From Tropicibacter sp. R16_0 (GTDB lineage Bacteria; Pseudomonadota; Alphaproteobacteria; Rhodobacterales; Rhodobacteraceae), in the NCBI RefSeq assembly GCF_017743935.1, contig NZ_JAGHRE010000005.1, forward strand, positions 62,001 to 126,000: a DNA stretch of 64,000 nucleotides. Reading direction: 5' to 3'. The translations under genes were made by a program, and so were the position numbers. Positions within the stretch are counted from its first letter, which is position 1; each line of letters begins with the position of its first letter. Under the pieces are notes generated by a model, which was given only the letters and a program-made list of their open reading frames with translations, was not told the DNA's origin and ran no database searches. Positions 1-8,857 of this stretch are shown in pieces.

Positions 1-310
1 CCACGCGCAGATCCACGCCTTCCTGACGCGTAAATGGAAAAAAGAGCTGGAGTATCGACTGATCAAAGAGCTTTGGGCCTTTGACGCCAATCGGATTGCA
101 GTACGCTATGCCTATGAATGGTGCGATGCGGACGGCAATTGGACGCGATCTTATGGCAATGAAAACTGGGAGTTCGCCGCCGACGGGCGCATGGCGCATC
201 GTCATGCCTCGATCAACGATTTGCCGATCCGCGACGAAGACCGCCTGTTTCATTGGCCCGTTGGCCGCCGCCCTGACGACCACCCCGGCCTGAGCGATCT
301 GGGCCTTTAG
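1..310 (+). CDS. DUF1348 / NTF2-like family protein, 5' end missing
   Basis: The frame is open from base 2 to the TAG at 308-310 and gives about 102 C-terminal residues; the start lies before the window. The residues [16 protein letters not shown], the RYAYEW segment and the GNENWEF segment match the DUF1348 family (SnoaL/NTF2-like fold). These are small cytoplasmic proteins of roughly 150 residues with no settled function. The next gene begins 12 bases after the stop on the same strand, so the two are probably cotranscribed. The family is recognised from memory of its sequence; the function is unknown. Confidence 0.8.
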   Translation, partial: HAQIHAFLTRKWKKELEYRLIKELWAFDANRIAVRYAYEWCDADGNWTRSYGNENWEFAADGRMAHRHASINDLPIRDEDRLFHWPVGRRPDDHPGLSDLGL

Positions 311-321
311 GAGACATCACC

Positions 322-939
322 ATGCCCCGCGCCTTTAACAAACTGATGTTCACCCCTGCCGTACTGGCCCATCAAGAACGCATGGGTTCGGCCCGCAGTT
401 ACGAAAAGTTCCTGACCGAAGGCCCCAAAAGCGGCCACCTGATCGGTCCGGCCGAAAAGGCATTCATCGAGGCGCGGGATGGGTTCTATCAATCCACCGT
501 GTCCGAAACCGGCTGGCCCTATGTGCAGTTTCGCGGCGGACCTGTGGGATTCCTCAAGGTGCTGGGGGAAAGCACACTTGGTTATGCGGATCTGAGCGGC
601 AACCGCCAATACATCTCGCGCGGGAACCTGGATGGCAACGACCGGGTGGCGATGATCCTGATGGATTACGCCAACCAGCGCCGGTTGAAGATCCTGGGCC
701 GGGTAAGCTTTACCGAAGGCGAACAGGCGGCGGCGAGCCTGTTCATAGAAGGGTCCGAAACCCAACCCGAACGCGCCGCGATCATCAAGGTTGAAGCGCT
801 GGATTGGAATTGTCCCCGCCACATCACGCCCCGCTATACTGAGGCCGAGTTGCGCCCGCACCTGAACCAGCTGGGGTTGGAGATTGCGCAATTGAAGGCC
901 GAAAATGAGCGGTTAAAGGCAGAGTTGGCGGATAAGTAG
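322..939 (+). CDS. Pyridoxamine 5'-phosphate oxidase-like FMN-binding protein
   Basis: 205 residues. The part from about residue 45 to 140 (ETGWPYVQFRGGPVGFLKVL, then DLSGNRQYISRGNL and RVAMILMDYANQRRLKILGR) is the split-barrel FMN-binding domain of the general PPOX family. The C-terminus is a short charged heptad segment (LEIAQLKAENERLKAELADK), likely a coiled coil used for oligomerisation. Family members use FMN or F420 in redox or heme-related reactions; the substrate cannot be read here. It follows the DUF1348 gene by 12 bases and converges with the tetR-type gene, which ends 2 bases away. ATG at 322 is preceded by the purine-rich GGAGA. Confidence 0.85.
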   Translation: MPRAFNKLMFTPAVLAHQERMGSARSYEKFLTEGPKSGHLIGPAEKAFIEARDGFYQSTVSETGWPYVQFRGGPVGFLKVLGESTLGYADLSGNRQYISRGNLDGNDRVAMILMDYANQRRLKILGRVSFTEGEQAAASLFIEGSETQPERAAIIKVEALDWNCPRHITPRYTEAELRPHLNQLGLEIAQLKAENERLKAELADK

Positions 940-940
940 G

Positions 941-1582
941 CTAAACCTGTTCCACCATCACCTCGATCCCCGCTGCACAGTAGTCGACCAACTGATCAAC
1001 CCGTGCCTCTGCCGCACCGGGGCTGAGCGCCTCGATCCGCCAGCCGGTATTCAGAAACGCCAGCATCGCCGAGACTGAATAGACCTGACCGGCAGCAATC
1101 GACTGCCGGTCAGCGTGCGGGTAGAGCCGCGCGATCTCATCAATGAACTGCCCCGCGGTGGGGTCAAAACACTCTGCCGCAATCGCACGCCATCGCGGAT
1201 CGACCGAGACGTGGGCGACCAGGCGGCCATAGGCCATCCACTGCGGCCCACCCGTCCGGGCCAGGGTCACATAGGGTCGGATGAAACAATCCAGAACAAC
1301 GCGCAGGGTCAGATCACCCTGGGCCCGTGCGGTATCCAACGCCTCGAGCCTGATCCGTGACAACTCATCCGCGCGGCGCGCAACAGTCCGGTGAAACAGC
1401 TCTTCTTTGCCGCCGCCGTGGTGATGCACCAGCCCCACCTGTACCCCGGCCTCGGCCGCGATGTCCCGGATCGACGCGCCATCGAATCCCCGCGCCGCAA
1501 AAACCTGCTCTGCCGCATCCAATATCCGCGCTTTGGTTTGCAGTGACCGCGCCGAGGGCGCCCTTTTGCGTTGTTTTTCCAT
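941..1582 (-). CDS. TetR family transcriptional regulator
   Basis: 213 residues. An N-terminal TetR helix-turn-helix (residues about 15-60: ILDAAEQVFAARGFDGASIRDIAAEAGV, continuing GLVHHHGGGKEELF) is followed by a helical ligand-binding domain. It is divergent from the flavin monooxygenase operon, with an 80-base gap containing a perfect 16-bp palindrome, the usual arrangement for a local TetR repressor and its target. The segment VHHHGGGKEELF is a variant of the usual YxxFxxKeeL. The ligand is unknown, but the operon suggests a hydrophobic ketone, steroid or organic acid (inference). Confidence 0.93.
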   Translation of the reverse strand: MEKQRKRAPSARSLQTKARILDAAEQVFAARGFDGASIRDIAAEAGVQVGLVHHHGGGKEELFHRTVARRADELSRIRLEALDTARAQGDLTLRVVLDCFIRPYVTLARTGGPQWMAYGRLVAHVSVDPRWRAIAAECFDPTAGQFIDEIARLYPHADRQSIAAGQVYSVSAMLAFLNTGWRIEALSPGAAEARVDQLVDYCAAGIEVMVEQV

Positions 1583-1618
1583 GCAAATCCCCTGCTTGCA
1601 AAAACATATTGCCTTATT

Positions 1619-1634
1619 TTGAACGATCGTTCAA
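1619..1634. promoter_or_regulatory. 16-bp perfect palindrome, likely TetR operator
   Basis: TTGAACGATCGTTCAA is identical to its reverse complement. It sits 36 bp from the TetR start and 28 bp from the monooxygenase start, so one bound dimer could repress both genes. TetR-family operators are typically 15-20-bp palindromes in such divergent gaps. Binding is inferred. Confidence 0.75.
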
Positions 1635-1662
1635 GTTAAGCTTCAGATTTTGAGGAGGTCCC

Positions 1663-2982
1663 ATGTCGGAAACGCGCGCTGCTTACGCCCTGATCGGGGC
1701 TGGCCCGATGGGCCTTGCCATGGCCAAGGTGCTCAAGGAACAAGGCATCCCCTTTCGCGGGTTCGAGATGCATTCGGACGTTGGTGGTCTGTGGGACATA
1801 GATGGGCCGAAATCGACCATGTACGAGACGGCGCATCTGATCTCGTCCAAGACCATGACCGAGTTCACGGATTTCCCGATGGAAGAGGGCGTGGCCGAAT
1901 ACCCGTCGCACCGCGATTTGCGCAACTATTTCCGCGACTTCGCCGATCATTTCGGCCTGCGCGATCACTACACCTTCAACGCAGAAGTGTTGAAAACCGA
2001 GCCACTGGGGGGACCGGGTGACGGGTGGCGCGTCACCTGGCGGGACGTCGATGGCGATCATACGGCCGAGTTTGCGGGCGTCATGATCGCCAACGGCACC
2101 TTGTCGGAGCCCAACATGCCAACCTTTCCCGGTGAGTTTGATGGCGAGTTGATCCATTCCTCGGCCTATCGACACCCCAGCCAGTTCGACGGCAAGCGCG
2201 TTCTGATTGTGGGGGCGGGCAACTCGGGCTGTGATATCGCTGTGGATGCGATCCACCACGCCACGCTTTGCGATCTGTCGATGCGGCGGGGGTACTACTT
2301 CGTACCCAAGTATGTGTTCGGAAAGCCCGCTGACACCATGGGCGGGCTGATCAAGCTGCCCATGTGGCTGAAACGCCGTATCGACGGCATGATCCTGAAA
2401 TGGTTCGTGGGCGACCCGCAGAAATACGGCTTCCCCAAGCCCGACTATCAACTCTACGAAAGCCACCCGGTGGTGAACTCGCTGGTGCTGTACCACGCAG
2501 GCCACGGCGATCTGCGCATTCGGGCAGATATCGAGCGGATGGACGGCAAGACCGTGCACTTCCGTGATGGCTCGTCCGATGACTACGACATGATCCTAGC
2601 CGCCACCGGGTACAAGCTGCACTATCCGTTCATCGATCGCGAGTTGCTGAATTGGCAGGGAGATGCCCCGCATCTGTATCTGAACGCGATGCACCCCGAG
2701 CGCGATGACCTGTTCGTACTGGGCATGGTCGAGGCCAGCGGTCTGGGCTGGCAGGGTCGCCATGAACAGGCGGAAATGATCGTGCGTTACATCAAGGGGC
2801 TGCAATCAGGCTGCCCGGTGGCCGGATCGCTGAAATCCGAGAAAGCAAACGGGTTCGAGCGTGCCACGGGCGGCATGAACTATCTCAAGCTCGCGCGGAT
2901 GGCCTATTACGTGGACAAAGCCACCTATCGCAACGCTGTCACCGGATGGATCGCCAAGCTCAGCAAAGGGGCACAGGCATGA
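1663..2982 (+). CDS. Flavin-containing monooxygenase (class B)
   Basis: 439 residues. An FAD-binding Rossmann motif is at residues 11-16 (GAGPMG), the FMO signature F-x-G-x3-H-x3-Y near residues 158-168 (FDGELIHSSAY), a second NADPH-binding Rossmann motif near 183 (GAGNSG) and the ATGY linker motif near 317. The enzyme should use NADPH and O2 to oxygenate a nucleophilic N or S, or a ketone (Baeyer-Villiger). The last signature residue is Tyr, as in FMOs rather than classic BVMOs. A strong GAGGAGG precedes the ATG. It is the first gene of a four-gene operon whose members all overlap by ATGA, under the divergent TetR gene. The substrate is not identifiable. Confidence 0.92.
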   Translation: MSETRAAYALIGAGPMGLAMAKVLKEQGIPFRGFEMHSDVGGLWDIDGPKSTMYETAHLISSKTMTEFTDFPMEEGVAEYPSHRDLRNYFRDFADHFGLRDHYTFNAEVLKTEPLGGPGDGWRVTWRDVDGDHTAEFAGVMIANGTLSEPNMPTFPGEFDGELIHSSAYRHPSQFDGKRVLIVGAGNSGCDIAVDAIHHATLCDLSMRRGYYFVPKYVFGKPADTMGGLIKLPMWLKRRIDGMILKWFVGDPQKYGFPKPDYQLYESHPVVNSLVLYHAGHGDLRIRADIERMDGKTVHFRDGSSDDYDMILAATGYKLHYPFIDRELLNWQGDAPHLYLNAMHPERDDLFVLGMVEASGLGWQGRHEQAEMIVRYIKGLQSGCPVAGSLKSEKANGFERATGGMNYLKLARMAYYVDKATYRNAVTGWIAKLSKGAQA

Positions 2983-3881
2983 CGGGCATCGATGACGTCA
3001 CCCTGAATTTCTCGCCCGGCTCGCTGACCTTGTTGAATGCGATCTTGGCGGTGGTCATGTTTTCGATTGCCATTGATCTGAAACCCAACGATTTCAGCCG
3101 ACTGCGCAGATCCCCCAAACCGCTTCTGGTGGGGCTCTGCTCGCAGTTCATCGTACTGCCCGTCCTGACCTTTGGTCTGGTGGTGCTGACAGATCCGCGC
3201 CCGTCGATTGCTTTGGGGCTGATCCTTGTGGCGGCCTGTCCCGGGGGTAACATCTCGAACTTCATCACCCATCGGGCGGGCGGCAATGCGGCGCTGTCGG
3301 TGTCGATGACGGCCTTTGCCACCGTCGGTGCAATCGTGCTGACCCCGATCAACATCGCACTGTGGGGTGGGCTTTATGAACCGACGCGGGCGATCCTGCA
3401 GGAAACCCAAATTGATCCGGTTCAGATCGCGATCACAGTGGGGTTGATGCTGATCCTGCCGCTGGTCTTGGGCATTCAGCTGAATTTGCACCGCCCATCC
3501 CTGACGGCTCGGCTGCGCAGACCGTTGCAGTATCTGTCCATGGGGATTTTCATCGCGTTCATCGTTCTTGCTCTGGCGGCCAACTGGGGATTCTTTCTGG
3601 CCTTTGCCGGAGCAGTGGCCGGGCTTGTCATCGTGCACAATGCCCTGGCTCTGGGGGGCGGGTATGCCGTGGCCACTCTGGCGCGCCTGTCCCCTTTCAA
3701 TCGCCGCGCCGTAACCATTGAAACCGGTATTCAGAACTCGGGCCTTGGCCTGGTCCTGATCTTTGCCTTTTTCAACGGGCTTGGCGGCATGGCCGTCGTC
3801 GCCGCGTTCTGGGGTATCTGGCACGCGATCACCGGGCTGGGTCTGGCCGCCCTCATGTCCCGGACCGAGGCGGAACGATGA
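2979..3881 (+). CDS. Bile acid:sodium symporter (BASS) family transporter
   Basis: 300 residues from the ATG that overlaps the monooxygenase stop by 4 bases (ATGA); an in-frame ATG 33 bases upstream is less likely. The sequence is hydrophobic throughout, with 8-10 predicted membrane helices, and has the BASS-family segments FSIAIDLKPNDF and LVAACPGGNISNFITHRAGG, the latter being the conserved sodium-site region. Family members import organic acids (bile acids, pyruvate, pantothenate) with Na+. Its position inside an oxidoreductase operon suggests that it imports the substrate or moves the product of the pathway. Confidence 0.9.
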   Translation: MTGIDDVTLNFSPGSLTLLNAILAVVMFSIAIDLKPNDFSRLRRSPKPLLVGLCSQFIVLPVLTFGLVVLTDPRPSIALGLILVAACPGGNISNFITHRAGGNAALSVSMTAFATVGAIVLTPINIALWGGLYEPTRAILQETQIDPVQIAITVGLMLILPLVLGIQLNLHRPSLTARLRRPLQYLSMGIFIAFIVLALAANWGFFLAFAGAVAGLVIVHNALALGGGYAVATLARLSPFNRRAVTIETGIQNSGLGLVLIFAFFNGLGGMAVVAAFWGIWHAITGLGLAALMSRTEAER

Positions 3882-4810
3882 CCCGCATCCTTGTCACTGG
3901 TGCAGCCGGTATGGTTGGCCGAGCCCTGGTAACCGAGATCCGGGATCATCAGCTTTTTGCCACCGATCTGGCGCCACCTGATCCGCTGCCAGAGGGCGTC
4001 AGTTTTGCCCGCATGGACGTGACTGGCGGCGACCCCGAGCGGGTGATTGCCAAGGTGCAGCCGGACGTGGTGGTGCATCTCGCCTCGATCGTGACGCCAC
4101 CCAAGGGTACTGGGCGCGAATTTGCCTACAGTGTTGATGTGACTGGCACGCGGAACGTGCTGGACGCTTGCATCAAACATGGCGTGCAGCGGCTGGTGGT
4201 GACGTCTTCGGGCGCGGCCTATGGCTATCACGCCGACAACCCGGTGCCCTTGCAGGAAAGCGACCCTGTCCGCGGCAACCCCGAGTTTCCCTATTCCGAT
4301 CACAAGCGTCAGGTCGAAGAGATGCTGGCAGAAGCCCGGGAAACTGCGCCACAGCTTGAGCAAGTCATTCTGCGCGTGGGTACGGTTCTGGGCGCGGGAA
4401 CAGAAAATCAGATCACGGCGCTGTTTCACAAACCCCGGCTGTTGGCGATCCAGGGCAGTGAAAGCCCTTTTGTGTTCATCTGGACCCGCGATCTGGTCCG
4501 CATCATCGCGCGTGCCGCGACCGATGGGCCAACCGGCATCTACAACGTGGCCGGTGACGGGGCGATGGGGGTCACGGATCTGGCACGCGCCTTGGGTAAA
4601 CCAGTGCTGCGCCTGCCTGCCTGGGCGCTCAAGGCCGCGTTGGCCGTGGCGCGCCCCTTGGGCCTGTCCCAATACGGACCCGAGCAGGTGCGGTTCCTGC
4701 AATACCGCCCGGTTCTGGCCAATGACGCGCTGAAGTCAGACTTTGGCTATACCCCCGAGAAGACTAGCGCCGAAGTGTTCGAGTTCTGGAGAAAGCAGGC
4801 CATCAAATGA
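3878..4810 (+). CDS. NAD-dependent epimerase/dehydratase family protein (extended SDR)
   Basis: 310 residues. The N-terminal nucleotide-binding motif is GAAGMVGRAL (residues 7-16) and the catalytic Y-x3-K is YSDHK, preceded by the serine-rich VVTSSGAAYG. The extended SDR fold is shared by sugar epimerases and 3-beta-hydroxysteroid dehydrogenases. It overlaps both neighbours by ATGA, so it is translated with the monooxygenase, the carrier and the following SDR. The company of a BASS carrier and an FMO makes a lipid, terpenoid or steroid-type substrate more plausible than a nucleotide sugar (inference). Confidence 0.88.
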   Translation: MTRILVTGAAGMVGRALVTEIRDHQLFATDLAPPDPLPEGVSFARMDVTGGDPERVIAKVQPDVVVHLASIVTPPKGTGREFAYSVDVTGTRNVLDACIKHGVQRLVVTSSGAAYGYHADNPVPLQESDPVRGNPEFPYSDHKRQVEEMLAEARETAPQLEQVILRVGTVLGAGTENQITALFHKPRLLAIQGSESPFVFIWTRDLVRIIARAATDGPTGIYNVAGDGAMGVTDLARALGKPVLRLPAWALKAALAVARPLGLSQYGPEQVRFLQYRPVLANDALKSDFGYTPEKTSAEVFEFWRKQAIK

Positions 4811-5568
4811 AAACAGCAGTGATTTCTGGTGGTGCGGGCGGTCTGGGGCGCGCGCTGTCGACGGCCCTGCAAGCCGATGGCTGGCAAACCGTACTTGTCG
4901 ATCTCGACATCTCAGGGCTTGAGGCGAGCGAAACCCAGATCCCGATGCAATGCGATTTGACCGATCCTGAGCAACTTGGCGACACCATGGCGCAAATCGC
5001 CGAGCGGTTTCCCCGGATTGACCTGGCCATCTACAACGCGGGTATCACCCAGATCGGAGCCTTTGACGCCACGGATGACGTCAGCCATCGCAAAGTGTTC
5101 GAGATCAACTATTTCGCCGCGGTCGCCATGGCGCGCCACCTGCTGGCACCAGTGCGGGCGGCCAAGGGCACACATCTGGCAATCTCTTCCGTGGCCGGGT
5201 TCTCGCCTCTCTATCACCGAACCGCCTATGCCGCCTCGAAGCATGCGCTCGAAGGGTTTTTCAAATCGCTGAGATCCGAGGAAAAGGAACACGGCGTGCA
5301 CACCCTGATTGCCGCCCCATCTTTTGTGGCGACAAATATTGGCAATGATCAGCGGCAACAGGACGGAACGGCACGACCCGGGTCTGCTACCGACGGTATG
5401 GATTACATGACGCCCGAGGACGCAGCAGCCAAAATCCTGGCCGGATTGCGCAAGTCCCGCCCGATGATCCCGGTCGGCCGCATCGCGCGCGCTGCGTGGT
5501 GGGTAAACAGCCTGTCCCCACGCCTGTTTCAACGGCTGATGGAACGACAGATCGACGGGCGACACTGA
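4807..5568 (+). CDS. Short-chain dehydrogenase/reductase (classical SDR)
   Basis: 253 residues. The cofactor motif is GGAGGLGRAL (residues 8-17), the structural NAG motif is in YNAGITQIG, and the catalytic Ser and Tyr/Lys are in SSVAGFSPLYHRTAYAASKH (Y-x3-K). It should oxidise or reduce a hydroxyl/keto group with NAD(P)(H) in the cytoplasm. It is the last gene of the TetR-controlled operon and overlaps the previous gene by ATGA. A 300-base noncoding stretch rich in stem-loops follows, fitting the end of a transcript. Confidence 0.92.
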   Translation: MKTAVISGGAGGLGRALSTALQADGWQTVLVDLDISGLEASETQIPMQCDLTDPEQLGDTMAQIAERFPRIDLAIYNAGITQIGAFDATDDVSHRKVFEINYFAAVAMARHLLAPVRAAKGTHLAISSVAGFSPLYHRTAYAASKHALEGFFKSLRSEEKEHGVHTLIAAPSFVATNIGNDQRQQDGTARPGSATDGMDYMTPEDAAAKILAGLRKSRPMIPVGRIARAAWWVNSLSPRLFQRLMERQIDGRH

Positions 5569-5820
5569 TTGGACGGGGGCGCTCCCGCGCCCGAGCGATC
5601 CTGGCTTCGCCAGCACCGCTAACGGCCTTGGGCCGGGCGCCTCGCCCTTGGCTCGGCGCGGTCCCGCTTGAGGCATCTGGTTCGTCACAAACGTCGACCG
5701 CCGCGCGCAGCGCGGCCTGGCCCAACGGGAGGAGGGCATCTTTGATGCCTGATCGACGGGCGGGAGCCCTCCCCGAACCCGCAGCGGCCGTCGCGAAAAC
5801 AAGAGTTCAAAGGGCACCCC
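5569..5820. repeat. Noncoding stretch with several stem-loops, probably repeat-derived
   Basis: No convincing gene is present; translations in all frames are Arg/Pro/Ala-rich and lack a start with a ribosome binding site. The stretch contains short perfect hairpins, including CCGCGC-gca-GCGCGG (5701-5715) and GGCATC-ttt-GATGCC (5735-5749). Such GC-rich hairpin mosaics are common between genes in Rhodobacteraceae. It may end the upstream operon. Repeat status needs a genome-wide comparison. Confidence 0.45.
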
Positions 5821-5851
5821 TTGACCTTCCCCTAACTGGAACCCTTATCTG
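5821..5851 (+). promoter_or_regulatory. CueR-type copper-responsive promoter
   Basis: A TTGACC -35 element (5821-5826) and a TATCTG -10 element (5846-5851) are separated by 19 bp, the long spacer characteristic of MerR-family promoters. The spacer holds the dyad TTCC-N7-GGAA within CCTTCCCCTAACTGGAA, very close to the known CueR box of E. coli copA. It lies directly upstream of copA, and a CueR gene follows. Confidence 0.85.
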
Positions 5852-5883
5852 AGGCACGACTCAAGAAATGTTTGGCCTCGATT

Positions 5884-8361
5884 ATGTCGCATCACACCAC
5901 CACAACACTCCAGATCACCGGCATGGGCTGCGCGTCATGTGTGGGCAAGGTCGAGGCTGCCTTGAACGCCCTGCCCGGCGTCGATCAGGCGCACGTGAAC
6001 TTTGCCAGTGAAACGGCACAAGTCAGCCATGAGGCGCCACTTGCTGACGTCGCCGGGGCCCTCTCGGACAAAGGCTATCCTATCGCGACCCAAGACACCC
6101 AACTGACCATCGAAGGGCTCAATTGTGCGTCCTGTGTCGGTCGGGTCGAGCGCGCACTTCTCGCAGCACCCGGTGTCATCACCGCCACTGTCAACTTGGC
6201 CACGGAAACCGCCAGCGTGACCTTTGCCACAGGGACCACCGACCCAAGCACCCTGGCGGCAACCGTCACCCAAGCAGGCTATCCGACCTCACCGCCAAGC
6301 GACGCGCCCGTGATCACAGACCGCAAGGTCGAGGAAATTCAAACGCTCGCCCACCAAACCCTCTTTGCCGCGCTTTTGGCGCTGCCTGTCTTTGTGCTGG
6401 AAATGGGCGGGCACATGATCCCTGCCTTTCACCACTGGGTTCACGCCACCATCGGGCAGCAGACCAGCCAGCTGATCCAGTTTGCCCTGACCAGCGTCAT
6501 TCTGATGGGTCCAGGTCGCATGTTCTATGCCAAGGGCCTGCCTGCCCTGTTCCGGGGCGCCCCGGACATGAATGCCCTGGTCGCAATCGGGACACTGGCG
6601 GCTTATGGGTTCTCGGTCCTTTCAACATTTGCGCCAAACCTGCTGCCCGCAGGCACCGCCAACGTCTATTTCGAGGCGGCGGCGGTGATCGTGGTCCTGA
6701 TCCTCTTTGGTCGCCTGCTCGAGGCGCGCGCCAAGGGGCGTACAGGCGCGGCCATTCGCAAGCTCATCGGCCTGCAGCCCAAAACCGCCCGGGTCGAGGT
6801 CGACGACATCGTCACCGAGCGCCCCATTGCCGAGATCGTCGCCGGAGACCTCTTGCACGTCCGCCCCGGCGAGCGCATCGCCGTGGATGGTTCGGTCCTG
6901 GACGGTCAGACCTATGTCGACGAAAGCATGATCACGGGCGAGCCTGTTCCGGTTCTCAAATCCGCTGGGGATACAGTCGTTGGCGGCACGTTGAACGGCA
7001 CCGGGGCTTTGCGCGTCACCGCGACCAAAGTCGGCGCAGACACGGTATTGGCACAGATCATCGCCATGGTGGAACAGGCACAGGGGGCCAAACTGCCGAT
7101 CCAAGGCATGGTCGACCGCATCACCGCCTGGTTTGTGCCCGCCGTGCTGGCAACCGCTGCGCTGACTGTGCTGGTTTGGCTGTTCTTCGGCCCCGACCCG
7201 GCGCTGTCGATGGCGCTGGTGGCCGGTGTGTCCGTGCTGATCATCGCATGCCCCTGCGCCATGGGTCTGGCCACGCCGACCTCGATCATGGTGGGCACCG
7301 GGCGCGCTGCCGAAATGGGGGTGCTGTTCCGCAAAGGCGACGCGTTGCAAGCGTTGCAGGACACCCGCGTCGTGGCCTTTGACAAGACCGGCACGTTGAC
7401 GATGGGACGCCCCGAACTGACCGACCTGATCACGGCCAAAGGATTTGACCGTGACGAGGTTTTGCGCCTTGCCGCCGCTGCCGAAGCATCGTCGGAACAC
7501 CCGATCGCGCGCGCCATCACACAAGCTGCTTCAGGCCCGCTGCCCAATGTGACCGCATTTGAATCCCTCACAGGTCTTGGCCTGAGGGCGCAGGTCGAGG
7601 GTCGCTCTGTTCTGATTGGCGCAGATCGCCTGATGGCGCGGCAGAACATCGACGTCTCAGCGCTTGCGCCCCATGCGCAAGAGCTGGCGGCAAAGGGAAA
7701 AACGCCGCTTTATGTGGCCATCGACGGCACCGCTGCTGCCGCATTGGCCGTGGCCGACCCGATCAAACCGCAAAGCCGCGACGCCATTGCCACGCTGCAC
7801 GCCCAAGGGCTGACCGTTGCCATGATCACCGGAGACAATGCAGCAACCGCGCAGGCCATCGCCGCCGAGTTGCAGATCGATCATGTGGTGGCCGAGGTCA
7901 TGCCGGGTGGCAAGGTTGACGCTCTCACCGATCTGCGCACCCGCTTTGGCGCGGTCGCTTTTGTCGGCGACGGGATCAATGACGCGCCTGCGTTGGCCTC
8001 GGCCGATGTGGGCATCGCCATTGGCACCGGGACGGACGTGGCAATCGAGGCGGCGGATGTGGTGTTGATGTCGGACGACGTTTCAGGTGTGACCAACGCC
8101 TATGAGATCTCGCGCCACACCCTGCGCAACATCCGCCAAAACCTGGGCTGGGCGTTTGGGTACAACACGCTGCTGATCCCGGTCGCAGCCGGGGTGCTCT
8201 ATCCGTTTGGCGGGCCACTGCTGTCACCCATGCTCGCAGCGGGTGCCATGGCCCTGTCGAGCGTCTTCGTCCTGACCAACGCCCTGCGGCTGCGGTTTGT
8301 AGCCCGCTCCGCGCCTGCGCACAAAACCGCAGCCGCGCTCAAGCCCGCGCCAGCTGAATGA
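5884..8361 (+). CDS. copA: Copper-translocating P-type ATPase CopA
   Basis: 825 residues from the ATG at 5884; an in-frame TTG at 5872 would add four residues. It has two N-terminal heavy-metal-associated domains with C-x2-C sites (C16/C19 and C81/C84), the transmembrane CPC metal site (residues 456-458 in IACPCAMG), the phosphorylation motif DKTGT (500-504), the SEHP motif of PIB ATPases, TGDN and GDGINDAP. It pumps Cu(I) out of the cytoplasm using ATP. Size and domain order are typical. A CueR-type promoter lies just upstream and cueR 10 bases downstream, so expression should rise with cytoplasmic copper. Confidence 0.96.
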   Translation: MSHHTTTTLQITGMGCASCVGKVEAALNALPGVDQAHVNFASETAQVSHEAPLADVAGALSDKGYPIATQDTQLTIEGLNCASCVGRVERALLAAPGVITATVNLATETASVTFATGTTDPSTLAATVTQAGYPTSPPSDAPVITDRKVEEIQTLAHQTLFAALLALPVFVLEMGGHMIPAFHHWVHATIGQQTSQLIQFALTSVILMGPGRMFYAKGLPALFRGAPDMNALVAIGTLAAYGFSVLSTFAPNLLPAGTANVYFEAAAVIVVLILFGRLLEARAKGRTGAAIRKLIGLQPKTARVEVDDIVTERPIAEIVAGDLLHVRPGERIAVDGSVLDGQTYVDESMITGEPVPVLKSAGDTVVGGTLNGTGALRVTATKVGADTVLAQIIAMVEQAQGAKLPIQGMVDRITAWFVPAVLATAALTVLVWLFFGPDPALSMALVAGVSVLIIACPCAMGLATPTSIMVGTGRAAEMGVLFRKGDALQALQDTRVVAFDKTGTLTMGRPELTDLITAKGFDRDEVLRLAAAAEASSEHPIARAITQAASGPLPNVTAFESLTGLGLRAQVEGRSVLIGADRLMARQNIDVSALAPHAQELAAKGKTPLYVAIDGTAAAALAVADPIKPQSRDAIATLHAQGLTVAMITGDNAATAQAIAAELQIDHVVAEVMPGGKVDALTDLRTRFGAVAFVGDGINDAPALASADVGIAIGTGTDVAIEAADVVLMSDDVSGVTNAYEISRHTLRNIRQNLGWAFGYNTLLIPVAAGVLYPFGGPLLSPMLAAGAMALSSVFVLTNALRLRFVARSAPAHKTAAALKPAPAE

Positions 8362-8371
8362 GAGGCCAGAC

Positions 8372-8761
8372 ATGAACATCGGAGACGTCTCAACCCAAAC
8401 CGGCCTGCCCCCGAAGACCATTCGGTATTATGAGGACATCGGCCTTGTAGTTCCGGGTCGCAGCAACAACGGCTATCGCCAGTTTCGCGAACAGGACCTG
8501 CACAAGCTGACCTTTCTGGGCCGTGCCCGCGCCTTGGGGTTCACCATCGAGGACTGCCGCACGCTCATGGCTCTGTATGAGGACGAAACCCGCGCCAGTT
8601 CCGACGTCAAACGGGTGGCAAAATCCCATCTGGCCAAGATCGAGGCCAAGATTGCCGATCTTCAAGCGATGCGCGATACGCTGACCCATCTGGTGGACTG
8701 CTGCGCAGGCGATGATCGCCCCGATTGTCCGATCTTGCAGGATCTGGGTGGCACCACCTGA
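8372..8761 (+). CDS. cueR: CueR family copper-sensing transcriptional activator
   Basis: 129 residues. It has an N-terminal MerR winged helix (MNIGDVSTQTGLPPKTIRYY), a dimerisation helix and the C-terminal Cu(I)-binding loop with C111 and C119 (CAGDDRPDC), matching the spacing of the E. coli CueR ligands C112 and C120. It binds and distorts the 19-bp-spacer promoter to activate copA when Cu(I) is bound. It lies 10 bases after copA, so it is probably in the same autoregulated transcript. Confidence 0.95.
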   Translation: MNIGDVSTQTGLPPKTIRYYEDIGLVVPGRSNNGYRQFREQDLHKLTFLGRARALGFTIEDCRTLMALYEDETRASSDVKRVAKSHLAKIEAKIADLQAMRDTLTHLVDCCAGDDRPDCPILQDLGGTT

Positions 8762-8857
8762 ACAAACGGGGGTTGCCCTGCGCCGCCAGCTTTGATTTGT
8801 CTCTGCGCGAGAGCGACCCTTGGGGAGAGGGACCGCACAGCCGAGAGGATCATCAAT

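Noticed and set aside
5496-5852. 118-codon frame between the SDR gene and copA
   Set aside because: Arg/Ala/Pro-rich, overlaps the SDR gene end and the CueR promoter, and contains hairpin repeats.
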